NCBI GenBank assembly: GCA_021816585.1
Contig: JAKAXL010000003.1
Span: 81,013 to 145,012, forward strand
From: Pseudomonadota bacterium
GTDB taxonomy: Bacteria; Pseudomonadota; Gammaproteobacteria; Burkholderiales; Burkholderiaceae_C
Direction: 5' to 3'
Length of the DNA stretch: 64,000 bases
Positions 23,992 to 33,642 of the stretch are shown here, in pieces. How positions within the stretch are numbered: position 1 is the stretch's first letter; each line of letters begins with the position of its first letter. Under the pieces are notes generated by a model that was given only the letters and a program-made list of their open reading frames with translations, was not told the DNA's origin and ran no database searches. The position numbers and the translations under genes are program-made.

Positions 23992-24300
23992 CGTCAGGAG
24001 AGTGCCTGGCGCGCGCGGGCAATCGAGGCAATCGGGCCAATCGGGCCAATCGGGCCATTGAGCAGCTGGGCCATCGAGCAGCTGGGCCATCGAGCAGCGC
24101 GCGGCAGGCCGCCGAAGGCGTAAGTGCGCGGCGCGGTCCGAAGGACGCGCGCGGCGTGCGTACCGCGCAGGCCCAAGGACTGACGCGGCCCCTCGCGGGG
24201 TCCACCTCACTGGAGAGCGGCGCCGCAACGCGGCGTCCACCGAAGGGGCAAGCCCGGCGCAGGCCGGGTCAATCTCTCAGGTACCAAGGACAGCGGGGAC
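23992..24300 (+). ncRNA. Tandem glycine riboswitch upstream of gcvT
   Basis: Two glycine aptamers in series. Aptamer 1 opens CGTCAGGAGAG (23992), has GCCGAAGGCGTAAG near 24109, and closes CAGGCCCAAGGACTGACG at 24185, so CGTCAG/CTGACG form P1. Aptamer 2 opens CTGGAGAGCGGCGCCG near 24210, has CCACCGAAGGGGCAAG, and closes TCTCAGGTACCAAGGACAG. These are the conserved cores of glycine riboswitches, which turn on glycine-cleavage genes when glycine binds. Transcription continues into gcvT about 50 bases later. The interior of aptamer 1 carries an unusual tandem repeat (separate entry). Confidence 0.92.
24020..24105 (+). repeat. Nested tandem repeats inside glycine aptamer 1
   Basis: A 9-base unit (CAATCGGGC and one variant) repeats four times over 24020-24055. 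It is followed by a 16-base unit (CATCGAGCAGCTGGGC and a variant) repeated twice plus a partial copy over 24056-24105. Both lie between the conserved GGAGAG and CCGAAGG elements of aptamer 1, in a peripheral stem that is normally short. Confidence 0.85.
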
Positions 24301-24350
24301 GGGAGCGCCGGGGCGGTCCGCGGCGCGATCTGTGATCCGAGGAGCCTCGA

Positions 24351-25523
24351 GTGTCCAACGCCACCCCCCCCGCAGCGGCGGAGCTGCAGCACACGCCGCT
24401 GCACGAACTGCATCTGGAACTCGGCGCCCGCATGGTGCCGTTCGCCGGCTATTCGATGCCCCTGCAGTACTCCACGGGCATCGTCGCCGAGCACCGCCAC
24501 ACCCGCCAGGCCGCGTCGCTGTTCGACGTCTCCCACATGGGACAGCTGCGCGTGCGCGGCGAGCAGGCGGCCGCCGCGCTGGAGAGCCTGATTCCGGTCG
24601 ACCTGCTGGGCCTGGCCCCGGGGCGCCAGCGCTACGGCTTCCTGCTCGACGCCGGCGGAGGCATCCTCGACGACCTGATGGTGTCGCATCGCACACGCTC
24701 GAGCGGCGGCGGCAACGAATACTTCGTCGTCGTCAACGCCGCGCGCAAGCAGCACGACCTGGAGTGGCTGCGCGGGCACGTCGGTTCGCGCTGCGACATC
24801 GAGGCGTTGCCGCGCCACGCGCTGCTGGCGCTGCAGGGGCCGGGCGCCGCGCCGGCGCTGCAGTCCCTGCTGCCGCAGCTGGCGACGCTGCGTTTCATGG
24901 ACGTCGCGTGGGCGCGGCTGCCCCCCGGCGTCGGCGACGCCGAGGTGTTCCTCAGCCGCAGCGGCTACACCGGCGAGGACGGTTTCGAGATCTCGGTGCC
25001 GGCCGAGCATGCGGTGGCGCTGGCAAGGGCGCTGCTGAAGCTGCCGGGCGTGCTGCCGGCCGGGCTGGGCGCGCGCGACACGCTGCGCCTGGAGGCCGGG
25101 CTGTGCCTGTACGGGCACGACATGGACACCGCCACGACCCCGGTGCAGGCGCGCCTGCAGTGGGCCATCCAGAAGGTGCGCCGCAGCGCCGGCGCGCGTG
25201 CCGGCGGATTCCCGGGTGCCGAGATCGTGCTGGCACAGCTCGACGACCCGTCGCTGGTGCGGCGCGTGCGCGTCGGGTTGCGCGGCGTGCAGCGTGCGCC
25301 GGTGCGTGAAGGCGCCGAACTGCGCGACGCGCAGGACCGCGTCGTCGGCAGCGTCACCAGCGGTGCGCTGACCCCCAGCGCCGACGCGGCGATCGCGATG
25401 GCCTATGTCGATTCCGCCTGTGCCGCACCGGGCACCGAGCTGCATGCGCTGGTGCGCGACAAGCGTCTGCCGATGCAGGTCGTCGACATGCCCTTCGTCC
25501 CCCATCGCTACGCACGCGGCTGA
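24351..25523 (+). CDS. gcvT: Aminomethyltransferase, glycine cleavage T protein
   Basis: A 390-residue GcvT. The family core includes FDVSHMGQLRVRG near residue 55, FLLDAGGGILDDLMV, ALQGPGAAPALQ, SRSGYTGEDGFEI, and GLGARDTLRLEAGLCLYGHD, with the folate-binding regions intact. It transfers the methylene of the H-protein-bound aminomethyl group to tetrahydrofolate, releasing ammonia. The start is GTG at 24351 with GAGGAG about 7 bases upstream. It is first of gcvT-gcvH-gcvP under the riboswitch. Confidence 0.96.
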   Translation: MSNATPPAAAELQHTPLHELHLELGARMVPFAGYSMPLQYSTGIVAEHRHTRQAASLFDVSHMGQLRVRGEQAAAALESLIPVDLLGLAPGRQRYGFLLDAGGGILDDLMVSHRTRSSGGGNEYFVVVNAARKQHDLEWLRGHVGSRCDIEALPRHALLALQGPGAAPALQSLLPQLATLRFMDVAWARLPPGVGDAEVFLSRSGYTGEDGFEISVPAEHAVALARALLKLPGVLPAGLGARDTLRLEAGLCLYGHDMDTATTPVQARLQWAIQKVRRSAGARAGGFPGAEIVLAQLDDPSLVRRVRVGLRGVQRAPVREGAELRDAQDRVVGSVTSGALTPSADAAIAMAYVDSACAAPGTELHALVRDKRLPMQVVDMPFVPHRYARG

Positions 25524-25621
25524 GCGGGCGCAGCCCGCACGCCGTCAGGCAGCCCCCCGATTCCCGCGCCGCGTCCAGCCGGCACCGGCACCCCTTGAAC
25601 CACCCTGATCCGGAGTTCGTC

Positions 25622-25996
25622 ATGACCACCAAATTCACCACCGACCACGAATGGGTCCGCATCGAGGACGATGGCACGGCCACCGTCGGAATCACTGTGC
25701 ACGCGCAGGATGCGCTGGGCGACGTGGTGTTCGTCGAGCTGCCGGCGGTCGGCCGCAGCTACGAGCAGAAGGACGCCGCCGGCGTCGTCGAGTCGGTGAA
25801 GGCGGCGGCCGACGTGTACATGCCGGTGGCCGGAGAGATCGTCGCCGTCAACGACGCGCTGGTCGCCGATCCGGCGCTGGCCAACACCGATCCGCAAGGC
25901 AGCGGCTGGTTCTTCCGCGTGCGTCCGACGCAGCCCGGACAGCTCGACGAGCTGCTCGACCAGGCCGCCTACGACCGCCTGCTCGAAAGCGCCTGA
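25622..25996 (+). CDS. gcvH: Glycine cleavage H protein
   Basis: A 124-residue H protein, the usual length. The lipoylated lysine is in [13 protein letters not shown] (about residue 60), preceded by the typical DHEWVR start and followed by [10 protein letters not shown] and GWFFRVRP. It shuttles the aminomethyl intermediate between P, T and L proteins. The ATG at 25622 has CGGAG about 10 bases upstream; an in-frame ATG-less extension from 25595 is less likely. The gap to gcvP is 118 bp. Confidence 0.96.
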   Translation: MTTKFTTDHEWVRIEDDGTATVGITVHAQDALGDVVFVELPAVGRSYEQKDAAGVVESVKAAADVYMPVAGEIVAVNDALVADPALANTDPQGSGWFFRVRPTQPGQLDELLDQAAYDRLLESA

Positions 25997-26114
25997 GCCC
26001 GCGCGCGGGACACGCATCCGGGCGCCCCGTCGCGGGGGCCCTTTCCACCGGCATCCCGTCTGGCGTCCCGTACCGCGCATCGTGCGCACGGGGCGCATCG
26101 CAAGCGAGAGCATC

Positions 26115-29042
26115 ATGACTTCTTCGCAAACCACCCACCTTCCCGGTCTGGCCGAACTCGAGGATCGCGAGGCTTTCCTGCGGCGCCACATCGGCCCTGA
26201 CGAGCAGGAACAGGCCCATATGCTCGGCCTGCTCGGCCACGACAGCGTGGATTCGCTGCTGCGCTCGGTGATCCCGCAGTCGATCCGGCGCGACGACACG
26301 ATGCGCCTGCCGCCGGTGGTCGGGGAACAGGAAGCGCTGCAGGAACTGCGCGAGATCGCGCGCGGCAACCAGGTGCTGCGCAGCTTCATCGGCCAGGGGT
26401 ACGCGAACGCCCACATGCCCGGGGTGATCCGGCGCAACGTGCTCGAGAACCCGGCCTGGTACACCGCGTACACCCCGTACCAGCCCGAGATCAGCCAGGG
26501 CCGTCTGGAGGCTCTGCTGAACTTCCAGACCATGATCGCCGACCTCACCGGTCTGGACGTGGCCAACGCCTCGATGCTCGACGAGGCCACCGCCGCGGCG
26601 GAGGCGGTGACGCTGGCGCGCCGCGTGTCGGAGCATGCGAGCGACAGCGTGTTCGTGGCCGACGACGTGCTGCCGCAGAGCCTGGAGGTGCTGCGCACGC
26701 GCGCCGAGCCGATCGGGCTGCGCGTCGAGGTGGGGCCCGCGGCGCGCGCCGCCGACGGCGAGCATTTCGCGGTGCTGCTGCAATACCCCGGGGTCGACGG
26801 CGGGGTGCACGACCTGCGCGCGCTCATCGGGGGCCTGCGCGCACGCGGCACCACGGTCATCGTCGCCGCCGACATCCTGGCGCTGACGGTGCTGGTGCCG
26901 CCGGGCGAGCTGGGCGCCGACATCGCGGTCGGCAACACACAGCGCTTCGGCCTGCCGCTGGGCTGCGGCGGACCGCACGCGGCGTACCTGGCGGTGCGCG
27001 ACGCGCTCAAGCGCCAGCTCCCCGGGCGCCTGGTCGGCGCCAGCGTGGACGCCCAGGGCAACAGCGGCCTGCGCCTGGCGCTGCAGACGCGTGAGCAGCA
27101 TATCCGTCGCGAGAAGGCCACCAGCAACATCTGCACCGCGCAGGTGCTGCCCGCCGTGCTGGCGTCGATGTACGCCGTCTACCACGGACCCGAGGGCCTG
27201 CTGCGCATCGCGCAGCGCGTGCACGCCTTCACCGCGCGGCTCGCCGATGCGCTGCAGGCGCAGGGCTGGCAGCTGCGGCACACCAGCTATTTCGACACGC
27301 TGACCGTGCGCACCGGCGCCGACACCGAAGCCGTGCATGCGGCCAGCGTGGCCGCCGGCATCAACCTGCGCCGCGCCGGCGCGGACAGCGTGGGCATCAC
27401 CCTCGACGAAACCGTCGAACGCGGCGACCTGCTGGCGCTGCTCGGCGCGTTCGCGCAGGCGCGCGGAGTCGCCGCGCCGGACGCGCGCGTGTTCGAGGCC
27501 CTGGTCGGCGGCGTGCAGGCGCGCTGGCCGGCGCAGCTCGGCCGCCGCAGCGCGTACCTGAGCCACCCGGTGTTCCATGCGCATCGCAGCGAGACCGAGA
27601 TGCTGCGCTACCTGCGCCGCCTCGCCGACAAGGACATCGCGCTCGACCGCGCGATGATCCCGCTGGGCTCGTGCACCATGAAGCTCAACGCGACCAGCGA
27701 GATGGAACCCATCGGCTGGCCCGAGTTCGCGGCGGTCCACCCCTTCGCCCCGGCCGAGCAGCGCCGCGGCTACGAGCGCCTGGCCTCCGACCTGCGGCAA
27801 TGGCTGCAGCAGGCCACCGGCTACGACGCCGTCAGCCTGCAGCCCAACGCGGGTTCGCAGGGAGAGTACGCCGGCCTGCTGGCCATTCGCGCCTGGCATC
27901 ACAGCCGCGGCGACGGCGCGCGTGATGTGTGCCTGATCCCGTCGTCGGCGCACGGCACCAATCCGGCCTCCGCCCACATGGCCGGAATGCGGGTCGTGGT
28001 GGTGGCCTGCGACGCCGGTGGCAGCGTCGACCTCGACGACCTGCGCGCGAAGGCGCGCCAGCACGCGGCCGAGCTGGCCGCGTGCATGATCACCTACCCG
28101 TCGACCCACGGCGTGTTCGAGCCGCGGGTGCGCGAGATCTGCGACATCGTGCACGAGCACGGCGGCCAGGTCTACGTCGACGGCGCCAACATGAACGCCA
28201 TGGTCGGGCTGGTCAGCCCGCCGCAGTTCGGCGCCGACGTGTCGCACCTGAACCTGCACAAGACCTTCTGCATCCCCCACGGCGGCGGCGGCCCCGGCGT
28301 CGGCCCGGTGGCGGTGCGCGCGCATCTGGCGCCGTTCCTGCCCGCGCATGCCGGCGGCGGCGAGGGGGCGGGCGCGGTGGGCGCCGTCAGCGCGGCGCCG
28401 CTGGGCAACGCCTCGGTGCTGCCGATCGCGTGGATGTACATGCGCATGATGGGCGAGCACGGCCTGCGCCAGGCCAGCGCGGTGGCCATCCTCGGCGCCA
28501 ACTACCTGGCGCGGCGCCTGCAGCAGCATTTCCCGGTGCTGTACAGCGGCGACGGCGGCTACGTCGCGCACGAGTGCATCATCGACCTGCGCGGGCTCAA
28601 GGACAGCAGCGGCATCACCAACGAGGACGTCGCCAAGCGCCTGATCGACTACGGTTTCCACGCGCCGACCATGAGCTTCCCGGTGCCCGGCACGCTGATG
28701 ATCGAGCCCACCGAGAGCGAGTCGCTGGCCGAACTCGACCGCTTCGTCGATGCGATGGTGGCGATCCGCGGCGAGATCGCGCGTGTCGAGCGCGGCGATT
28801 GGCCGCGCCAGGACAACCCGCTGAAGGCGGCGCCGTTCACCGCCGCCGTGGTGCTCGACGAGTCCTGGGACCATGCCTACACGCGCGAGCAGGCGGCGTT
28901 CCCGGTGGCGCAGCTGCGCCAGCACAAGTACTGGGTGCCGGTGGGCCGCGTCGACAACGTGTGGGGCGACCGCAACCTGCAATGCGCCTGCCTGCCCCCG
29001 CAGGCCGAAACCCCCGCGCCCAGCGAAAGCCTCGCGGCGTAA
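26115..29042 (+). CDS. gcvP: Glycine dehydrogenase (decarboxylating), P protein
   Basis: A 975-residue single-chain P protein containing both the P1 and P2 halves. The PLP lysine lies in [18 protein letters not shown] (about residue 715). Other conserved blocks are [30 protein letters not shown], and YPSTHGVFE. It decarboxylates glycine and loads the residue on GcvH. The ATG at 26115 follows GCGAGAG about 6 bases upstream. L protein (lpd) is not in the window. The gene is convergent with selD, separated by three copies of a GC-rich repeat. Confidence 0.97.
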   Translation: MTSSQTTHLPGLAELEDREAFLRRHIGPDEQEQAHMLGLLGHDSVDSLLRSVIPQSIRRDDTMRLPPVVGEQEALQELREIARGNQVLRSFIGQGYANAHMPGVIRRNVLENPAWYTAYTPYQPEISQGRLEALLNFQTMIADLTGLDVANASMLDEATAAAEAVTLARRVSEHASDSVFVADDVLPQSLEVLRTRAEPIGLRVEVGPAARAADGEHFAVLLQYPGVDGGVHDLRALIGGLRARGTTVIVAADILALTVLVPPGELGADIAVGNTQRFGLPLGCGGPHAAYLAVRDALKRQLPGRLVGASVDAQGNSGLRLALQTREQHIRREKATSNICTAQVLPAVLASMYAVYHGPEGLLRIAQRVHAFTARLADALQAQGWQLRHTSYFDTLTVRTGADTEAVHAASVAAGINLRRAGADSVGITLDETVERGDLLALLGAFAQARGVAAPDARVFEALVGGVQARWPAQLGRRSAYLSHPVFHAHRSETEMLRYLRRLADKDIALDRAMIPLGSCTMKLNATSEMEPIGWPEFAAVHPFAPAEQRRGYERLASDLRQWLQQATGYDAVSLQPNAGSQGEYAGLLAIRAWHHSRGDGARDVCLIPSSAHGTNPASAHMAGMRVVVVACDAGGSVDLDDLRAKARQHAAELAACMITYPSTHGVFEPRVREICDIVHEHGGQVYVDGANMNAMVGLVSPPQFGADVSHLNLHKTFCIPHGGGGPGVGPVAVRAHLAPFLPAHAGGGEGAGAVGAVSAAPLGNASVLPIAWMYMRMMGEHGLRQASAVAILGANYLARRLQQHFPVLYSGDGGYVAHECIIDLRGLKDSSGITNEDVAKRLIDYGFHAPTMSFPVPGTLMIEPTESESLAELDRFVDAMVAIRGEIARVERGDWPRQDNPLKAAPFTAAVVLDESWDHAYTREQAAFPVAQLRQHKYWVPVGRVDNVWGDRNLQCACLPPQAETPAPSESLAA

Positions 29043-29048
29043 GGTTGG

Positions 29049-29095
29049 GCCCCCGCTCACTGCGTTCGCCGCCCCCCGAGGGGGCTCAGGCCTGG
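29049..29095. repeat. GC-rich intergenic repeat, copy 1
   Basis: A 47-base unit beginning GCCCCCGCTCACTGCGTTCG and containing CCCCCCGAGGGGG, so each unit folds into a GC hairpin. It recurs at 29105 and 29199. Related GC-rich repeats are common between genes in Burkholderiales; here they may act as bidirectional transcription stops between gcvP and selD. Confidence 0.85.
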
Positions 29096-29104
29096 GGGAG
29101 GACG

Positions 29105-29151
29105 GCCCCCGCTCACTGCGTTCGCCGCCCCCCGAGGGGGCTCAGGCCTGG
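29105..29151. repeat. GC-rich intergenic repeat, copy 2
   Basis: Identical to copy 1 across 47 bases. It is followed by CTTGGGGCGGCCCGGCG, which also follows copy 3 in nearly the same form. Confidence 0.85.
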
Positions 29152-29198
29152 CTTGGGGCGGCCCGGCGCCAGGCCTGTGCAGGAAGAGGGGTTGTTGA

Positions 29199-29235
29199 GC
29201 CCCCGCTCACTGCGTTCGCCGCCCCCCGCGGGGGC
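29199..29235. repeat. GC-rich intergenic repeat, copy 3
   Basis: The first 30 bases match copies 1 and 2; the centre changes to CCCCCCGCGGGGGC and the tail diverges. It ends about 30 bases from the selD stop codon. Confidence 0.8.
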
Positions 29236-29264
29236 CAAGCCCGCCTTGGGGCGGCTCGGCGGGG

Positions 29265-30344
29265 CTACTCCACGCGCAGGCGCGGGCTGCCGGCGTGCAT
29301 GCTGCCGATCGGGGCGGCGTCGTCGAAGCCCTCGGCGCGGAACACGTCGAGCACACGCGGCAGCGCTTCGGGGGAGCAGCTCACGAGCAGGCCGCCGGCG
29401 GTCTGCGGATCGGTGAACAGGGCCTGCGCCAGCTCGTCCGCGCAGCGTAGTTCGACCTCGTCGCGGTAGCTGTTCCAGTTGCGCCCCGACGCACCCGTGA
29501 GCAGGCCGGCTCGGGCCAGCTCGCGCACCTGCGGCAGCAGCGGGACCGCGTCGGCGCGGATGCTCGCGCCGAGGCCGGCGCCGCGGCACAGCTCCAGCGC
29601 ATGGCCGAGCAGCCCGAAGCCGGTGACGTCGGTGATCGCGTGCACGCCGTCGATCTCGGCCAGCAGCGGCCCCGGCGTGTTCAGGCGGGTCGTCGCCCCC
29701 AGCATGGTGCGGTAGCCGGCCGCGTCGAGACGGTCCTTCTTCAGCGCCGCCGACAGGATGCCCACGCCCAGCCCCTTGCCCAGCACCAGCAGGTCGCCGT
29801 CGCGCGCGTCGCGGTTGCGGCGGATGCGCTCGGGATGTCCCAGCCCGATCACCGCCAGCCCGTAGATCGGCTCCACCGAGTCGATCGAATGTCCGCCGGC
29901 GATCGGGATGCCGGCGCGCGCGCAGGCCTCCTGGCCGCCGCGCAGGATCTTGCCGATGGTCTGCGGACCGAGCACGCCGATCGGCATGCCCACCAGCGCC
30001 AGCGCCAGCAGCGGGCGCGCGCCCATCGCGTACACGTCGGAGATCGCGTTGGTGGCGGCGATGTCGCCGAAGTCGCGCGGGTCGTCGACGATCGGCATGA
30101 AGAAGTCGGTGGTGGCCACCAGCGCCTGGCTGTCGCTGAGGCGCCAGACCGCGGCATCGTCGGAGGTCTCGGTGCCCACCATCAGCTGCGGCGGCGCGAC
30201 CAGCGGCATGTGCTGGCGCAGGATGTCGGACAGCAGCCCCGGCGCGATCTTGCAGCCGCAACCGCCGCCGTGCGACAGCGAGGTCAGGCGCGGCTCGACG
30301 ACCGGTGCCGCGGAGGGGACAGTAGGGGGTGTCGTTGCGGACAT
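29265..30344 (-). CDS. selD: Selenide, water dikinase
   Basis: A 359-residue SelD. The N-terminal active loop is SHGGGCGCK, retaining Cys and Lys of the catalytic CGCK motif in Cys (not selenocysteine) form. DTSDDAAVW-like, TTDFFMPIVDDP, AGGHSIDSVEPIYGL and DVTGFGLLGH blocks are intact. It makes selenophosphate from selenide and ATP for selenocysteine or selenouridine. No selA, selB or selU lies in the window, so the end use is not visible. The ATG at 30344 places the loop at about residue 25, normal for the family. Confidence 0.95.
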   Translation of the reverse strand: MSATTPPTVPSAAPVVEPRLTSLSHGGGCGCKIAPGLLSDILRQHMPLVAPPQLMVGTETSDDAAVWRLSDSQALVATTDFFMPIVDDPRDFGDIAATNAISDVYAMGARPLLALALVGMPIGVLGPQTIGKILRGGQEACARAGIPIAGGHSIDSVEPIYGLAVIGLGHPERIRRNRDARDGDLLVLGKGLGVGILSAALKKDRLDAAGYRTMLGATTRLNTPGPLLAEIDGVHAITDVTGFGLLGHALELCRGAGLGASIRADAVPLLPQVRELARAGLLTGASGRNWNSYRDEVELRCADELAQALFTDPQTAGGLLVSCSPEALPRVLDVFRAEGFDDAAPIGSMHAGSPRLRVE

Positions 30345-30453
30345 GAAACCGTGGATTCCTCGGGTGAAGGGGGAACGCGGATCGGGGGAACCCGCGGTGG
30401 AGTCGATGCGCGGCATCGTGGCGCCCCGCGCGCGGGCGCCAGGCGCGGCGCCG

Positions 30454-31326
30454 TCAGTGCCAGGTCCCGCAGTGCTCGACGAAGCGTTGCAGCGGCACCG
30501 ACAGCACCTTGCGCCGCGGATGGATGCGAAACAGCGTGCGGCGCAGCCGCGGCAGTCCCGCGTCGACGCGTTGCAGGCGCCCATTGTCCAGCCAGTCCTG
30601 CACCACGCGCAGCGACAGGCAGCTCACCCCCATGCCCTCGGCCACCGCGCGCTTGATGGCCTCCGAGTTGCCCAGGTGCATGGTCGAGGCGAACACGCCC
30701 AGGTGCGGCAGCAGGATCGATTCCACGATGTCGCGGGTGCCGGAGCCGGGCTCGCGCAGGATCCAGCGCGCCGCGGCAAGCGCGGCCGGCGGCGCGCCGG
30801 CGAGCGCTGCCGGGTGGCTGGGCGCGGCGACCACGCAGAGTTCGTCGTCCATCCAGGCGTGCACCGTCAGTTCGGGATGGTGGCAGGGACCCTCGATGAA
30901 GCCGATGTCGACGCGGTATGCGGCAACCGCATCGACCACCTCGCGCGTATTGCCGACCTCCAGTTCGATCCGGGTCATCGGCCAGCGGCGCTGGAACGCC
31001 CCCAGCACCGACGGCATCATGTAGTTGCCCACCGTGGTGCTGGCGCCCACGCGCAAAGCCCCGGCGCCGTCCTCGAACAGGTGCTCGATCTCGCGCATCT
31101 GGTCGAGCACCGCCAGGGCGCGCGGCAGCAGCAGGCGTCCGCAGTCGTTGAGCACGACCCGCTTGCCCACGCGATCGAACACCTTGGTGTCGAACTGGGT
31201 CTCCAGTTCCGCCAGCGCCGCGCTGACCGCCGATTGCGACAGCGACAGCTGCCTGCCGGCCTCGGTGGTGCTGCCGGTGCGCGCGATGGCGACCATCACG
31301 TCGAGCTGTCGGAGGGTCAGTCTCAT
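30454..31326 (-). CDS. LysR-family transcriptional regulator (YeiE-like)
   Basis: A 290-residue LysR protein. The DNA-binding part is LTLRQLDVMVAIARTGSTTEAG with recognition LSQSAVSAALAELE. The effector domain includes GALRVGASTTVGNYMMPSVLGAF and DIGFIEGPCHHPELTVHAW, a pattern like YeiE/CysB-related regulators that respond to sulfite or other anions. It is divergent from iscR by 364 bp. It lies 109 bp upstream of selD on the same strand, but each has its own context, so co-regulation with selD is only possible, not shown. Confidence 0.88.
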   Translation of the reverse strand: MRLTLRQLDVMVAIARTGSTTEAGRQLSLSQSAVSAALAELETQFDTKVFDRVGKRVVLNDCGRLLLPRALAVLDQMREIEHLFEDGAGALRVGASTTVGNYMMPSVLGAFQRRWPMTRIELEVGNTREVVDAVAAYRVDIGFIEGPCHHPELTVHAWMDDELCVVAAPSHPAALAGAPPAALAAARWILREPGSGTRDIVESILLPHLGVFASTMHLGNSEAIKRAVAEGMGVSCLSLRVVQDWLDNGRLQRVDAGLPRLRRTLFRIHPRRKVLSVPLQRFVEHCGTWH

Positions 31327-31424
31327 TGAAATTTCCGGTTGATTCCATTGTATCCCGGTGGCGCAACCGGTCGATACGCGCCTTGGATTGCGTTTCCGCA
31401 GATCGCAGGAGGGCTAAAAAACCT

Positions 31425-31438
31425 TTATTCCACAATAA
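31425..31438. promoter_or_regulatory. Palindrome in the LysR-iscR intergenic region
   Basis: TTATT-CCAC-AATAA is a perfect AT-rich inverted repeat about 100 bp upstream of the LysR start. It has the T-N11-A spacing of LysR operators and could be the autoregulatory site. The rest of the 364-bp intergenic stretch holds no gene. Confidence 0.4.
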
Positions 31439-31553
31439 GTTATGAATTCCTCCATTCCCGCTGGGAACCTGTGGGCATGTCCGGACTCCTAGGAATTCGA
31501 CCTCGGCAAACGTGACGGCAGGTGTCCATCTGCTGCCAACCGTGACCTGCCGG

Positions 31554-31608
31554 GAAGTTGACGAATTTAGTAGGGTTTTCTACAATCCCGACTGAATTCG
31601 TCAGGTAT
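31554..31608 (+). promoter_or_regulatory. iscR promoter with two IscR-type boxes
   Basis: A -35 TTGACG at 31558-31563 and a -10 TACAAT at 31581-31586 are 17 bases apart. Two 25-base boxes overlap them: 31554-31578 (over the -35) and 31584-31608 (over the -10 and downstream). The second contains CCCGACT-GAATTC-GTCAGGTAT, close to the type 1 IscR operator core CCGACT-N6-AGTCGGGTAT; the first has GAC-GAATTT-AGTAGGGTTT. This fits negative autoregulation by holo-IscR. Confidence 0.75.
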
Positions 31609-31690
31609 TGGGCGGCACCGTTCCGCGCAGCCGGCGACACGATCGCCAAGGGGTCTGCAGGCGGCTGCACCCGCGTACTTGGAGAGCACC

Positions 31691-32227
31691 ATGAGACTGA
31701 CGACCAAAGGACGTTTCGCCGTCACCGCGATGATCGACGTCGCGATGCGACAGCACCTCGGCCCGGTGACCCTGGCCAGCATCAGCCAGCGCCAGCACAT
31801 CTCGCTGTCGTACCTGGAGCAGCTGTTCGGCAAGCTGCGCCGGCACGAACTGGTGGAGTCGGTGCGCGGACCCGGCGGAGGCTACAGCCTGGCCCGGCGC
31901 CCCGAGGATATCTCGATCGCCGACGTGATCATCGCCGTCGACGAGCCGCTGGACGCCACGCAGTGCGGCGGCAAGTCGAACTGCCACGGCGAGGGCGGCG
32001 ACGGACGCTGCATGACCCACGACCTGTGGTCGGCGCTGAACACCCGCATGGTCGAGTTCCTCGACTCGGTGAACCTGAAGACCATGGTCGAGCAGAACCT
32101 GGCGCAGGGGGTGTCGATCGAGCAGACCGCGGTGATCCGCAAGCCGGTGTCACCGATGCCGATGGCCAAGCCGGCGAAGGTGAGGGCGCCGAATTCGGTG
32201 TTCAACCTGGCGCAGAACCTGGCCTGA
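31691..32227 (+). CDS. iscR: Fe-S cluster assembly transcriptional regulator IscR
   Basis: A 178-residue Rrf2-family regulator. The N-terminal winged helix is [18 protein letters not shown] with recognition [19 protein letters not shown]. Cluster ligands lie at C92, C98, C107 and H110 ([20 protein letters not shown]). The third cysteine is three residues further along than in E. coli IscR, which has five residues between the second and third Cys. It senses cellular Fe-S status through a [2Fe-2S] cluster and represses its own operon. GGAGAG lies just before the ATG at 31691. It heads iscS-iscU-iscA-hscB-hscA-fdx. Confidence 0.95.
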   Translation: MRLTTKGRFAVTAMIDVAMRQHLGPVTLASISQRQHISLSYLEQLFGKLRRHELVESVRGPGGGYSLARRPEDISIADVIIAVDEPLDATQCGGKSNCHGEGGDGRCMTHDLWSALNTRMVEFLDSVNLKTMVEQNLAQGVSIEQTAVIRKPVSPMPMAKPAKVRAPNSVFNLAQNLA

Positions 32228-32352
32228 GCCGGGACCGGGCAGGCCGGCGGCATGCGCCGCCCGGCCCGCCGGGTTCCGGCGGGCCGGGCGATGCGAACCC
32301 GGCGATGCATGTTTCTCGAACCTTTTTCAGGATGTACGACGCGTCAACGATC

Positions 32353-33573
32353 ATGTCCACCACCCCGCACTTCCCGATCTACATGGACTACGGCGCGACC
32401 ACGCCGGTCGACCCGCGCGTCGTCGACGCGATGATTCCGTGGCTGTACGAGCACTTCGGCAACCCGGCGTCGCGCAGCCATGCCTGGGGCTGGGAAGCGG
32501 AGGAGGCGGTGGAGCGCGCGCGCTCGCAGGTGGCCGAGCTGGTGCACTGCGATCCCCGCGAACTGGTGTGGACCTCCGGCGCGACCGAATCGATCAACCT
32601 CGCGCTGAAGGGCGCGGCCCATTTTTACCAGGGGCGCGGCAAGCACATCGTGACCCTGCGCACCGAGCACAAGGCCACGCTGGACACCTGTCGCGAACTC
32701 GAGCGCCAGGGTTTCGAAGTCAGCTATCTCGACGTCCAGCCCGACGGCCTGCTCGACCTCGAGCGCTTCAAGCAGACCCTGCGCCCCGACACGATCCTGG
32801 CGTCGGTGCTGCTGGTCAACAACGAGATCGGCGTGATCCAGGACGTCGGCGCCATCGGAGCGCTGTGCCGCGAGCGCGGCATCCTGCTGCACGTGGACGC
32901 CGCGCAGGCCACCGGCAAGGTCACCATCGACCTGCGCAACAGCCCGATCGACCTGATGAGCCTGGCCTCGCACAAGACCTACGGCCCGAAGGGCATCGGG
33001 GCGCTGTTCGTGCGGCGCAAGCCGCGGGTGCGCATCGAGGCGCAGATGCACGGAGGCGGCCACGAGCGCGGCATGCGCTCGGGCACGCTGCCGACCCACC
33101 AGATCGTCGGCATGGGCGAGGCTTACCGCATCGCCCGCGTCGAGATGGGCGCCGAGATCGAGCGCGTGCGCATGCTGCAGCGGCGCCTGCTCGACGGGCT
33201 GCGCGACATCGACGAGGTCTACATCAACGGCAACCTCGAGCAGCGCGTGCCGCACAACGTCAACGCCAGCTTCAACTTCGTCGAGGGCGAATCGCTGATC
33301 ATGGCCCTCAAGGGCATCGCGGTGTCCAGCGGCTCCGCCTGCACCTCGGCCAGCCTGGAACCCTCCTACGTGCTGCGCGCGCTGGGGCGCAGCGACGAGC
33401 TGGCGCATTCCTCGCTGCGCATGACCATCGGCCGCTTCACCACCGAGGAGCAGATCGACCAGGCGGTGGCGCTGCTGCGCGAGAAGGTGGCCAAGCTGCG
33501 CGAACTGTCCCCGCTGTGGGAAATGCACCAGGACGGGATCGACCTCAACACCATCCAGTGGGCGGCGCACTGA
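32353..33573 (+). CDS. iscS: Cysteine desulfurase IscS
   Basis: A 406-residue PLP enzyme, normal length for IscS. The PLP lysine is in SHKTYGPKG (about residue 211) and the mobile catalytic cysteine is in [12 protein letters not shown] (about residue 334). It removes sulfur from cysteine and passes it as persulfide to IscU and to tRNA and cofactor pathways. The ATG at 32353 gives the usual [13 protein letters not shown] start; an in-frame ATG at 32332 would add seven residues. The gap from iscR is 125 bp. Confidence 0.97.
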   Translation: MSTTPHFPIYMDYGATTPVDPRVVDAMIPWLYEHFGNPASRSHAWGWEAEEAVERARSQVAELVHCDPRELVWTSGATESINLALKGAAHFYQGRGKHIVTLRTEHKATLDTCRELERQGFEVSYLDVQPDGLLDLERFKQTLRPDTILASVLLVNNEIGVIQDVGAIGALCRERGILLHVDAAQATGKVTIDLRNSPIDLMSLASHKTYGPKGIGALFVRRKPRVRIEAQMHGGGHERGMRSGTLPTHQIVGMGEAYRIARVEMGAEIERVRMLQRRLLDGLRDIDEVYINGNLEQRVPHNVNASFNFVEGESLIMALKGIAVSSGSACTSASLEPSYVLRALGRSDELAHSSLRMTIGRFTTEEQIDQAVALLREKVAKLRELSPLWEMHQDGIDLNTIQWAAH

Positions 33574-33642
33574 CACTGGCCCACCCACCGCGAACGGCCC
33601 GCCGCAGCCCGCGGCACGCCGGCAACCGAATCAGGAGCAATC

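Noticed and set aside
24020..24105. CRISPR-like short repeats upstream of gcvT
   Set aside because: Units are contiguous 9- and 16-base tandem repeats with no spacers, inside a riboswitch aptamer.
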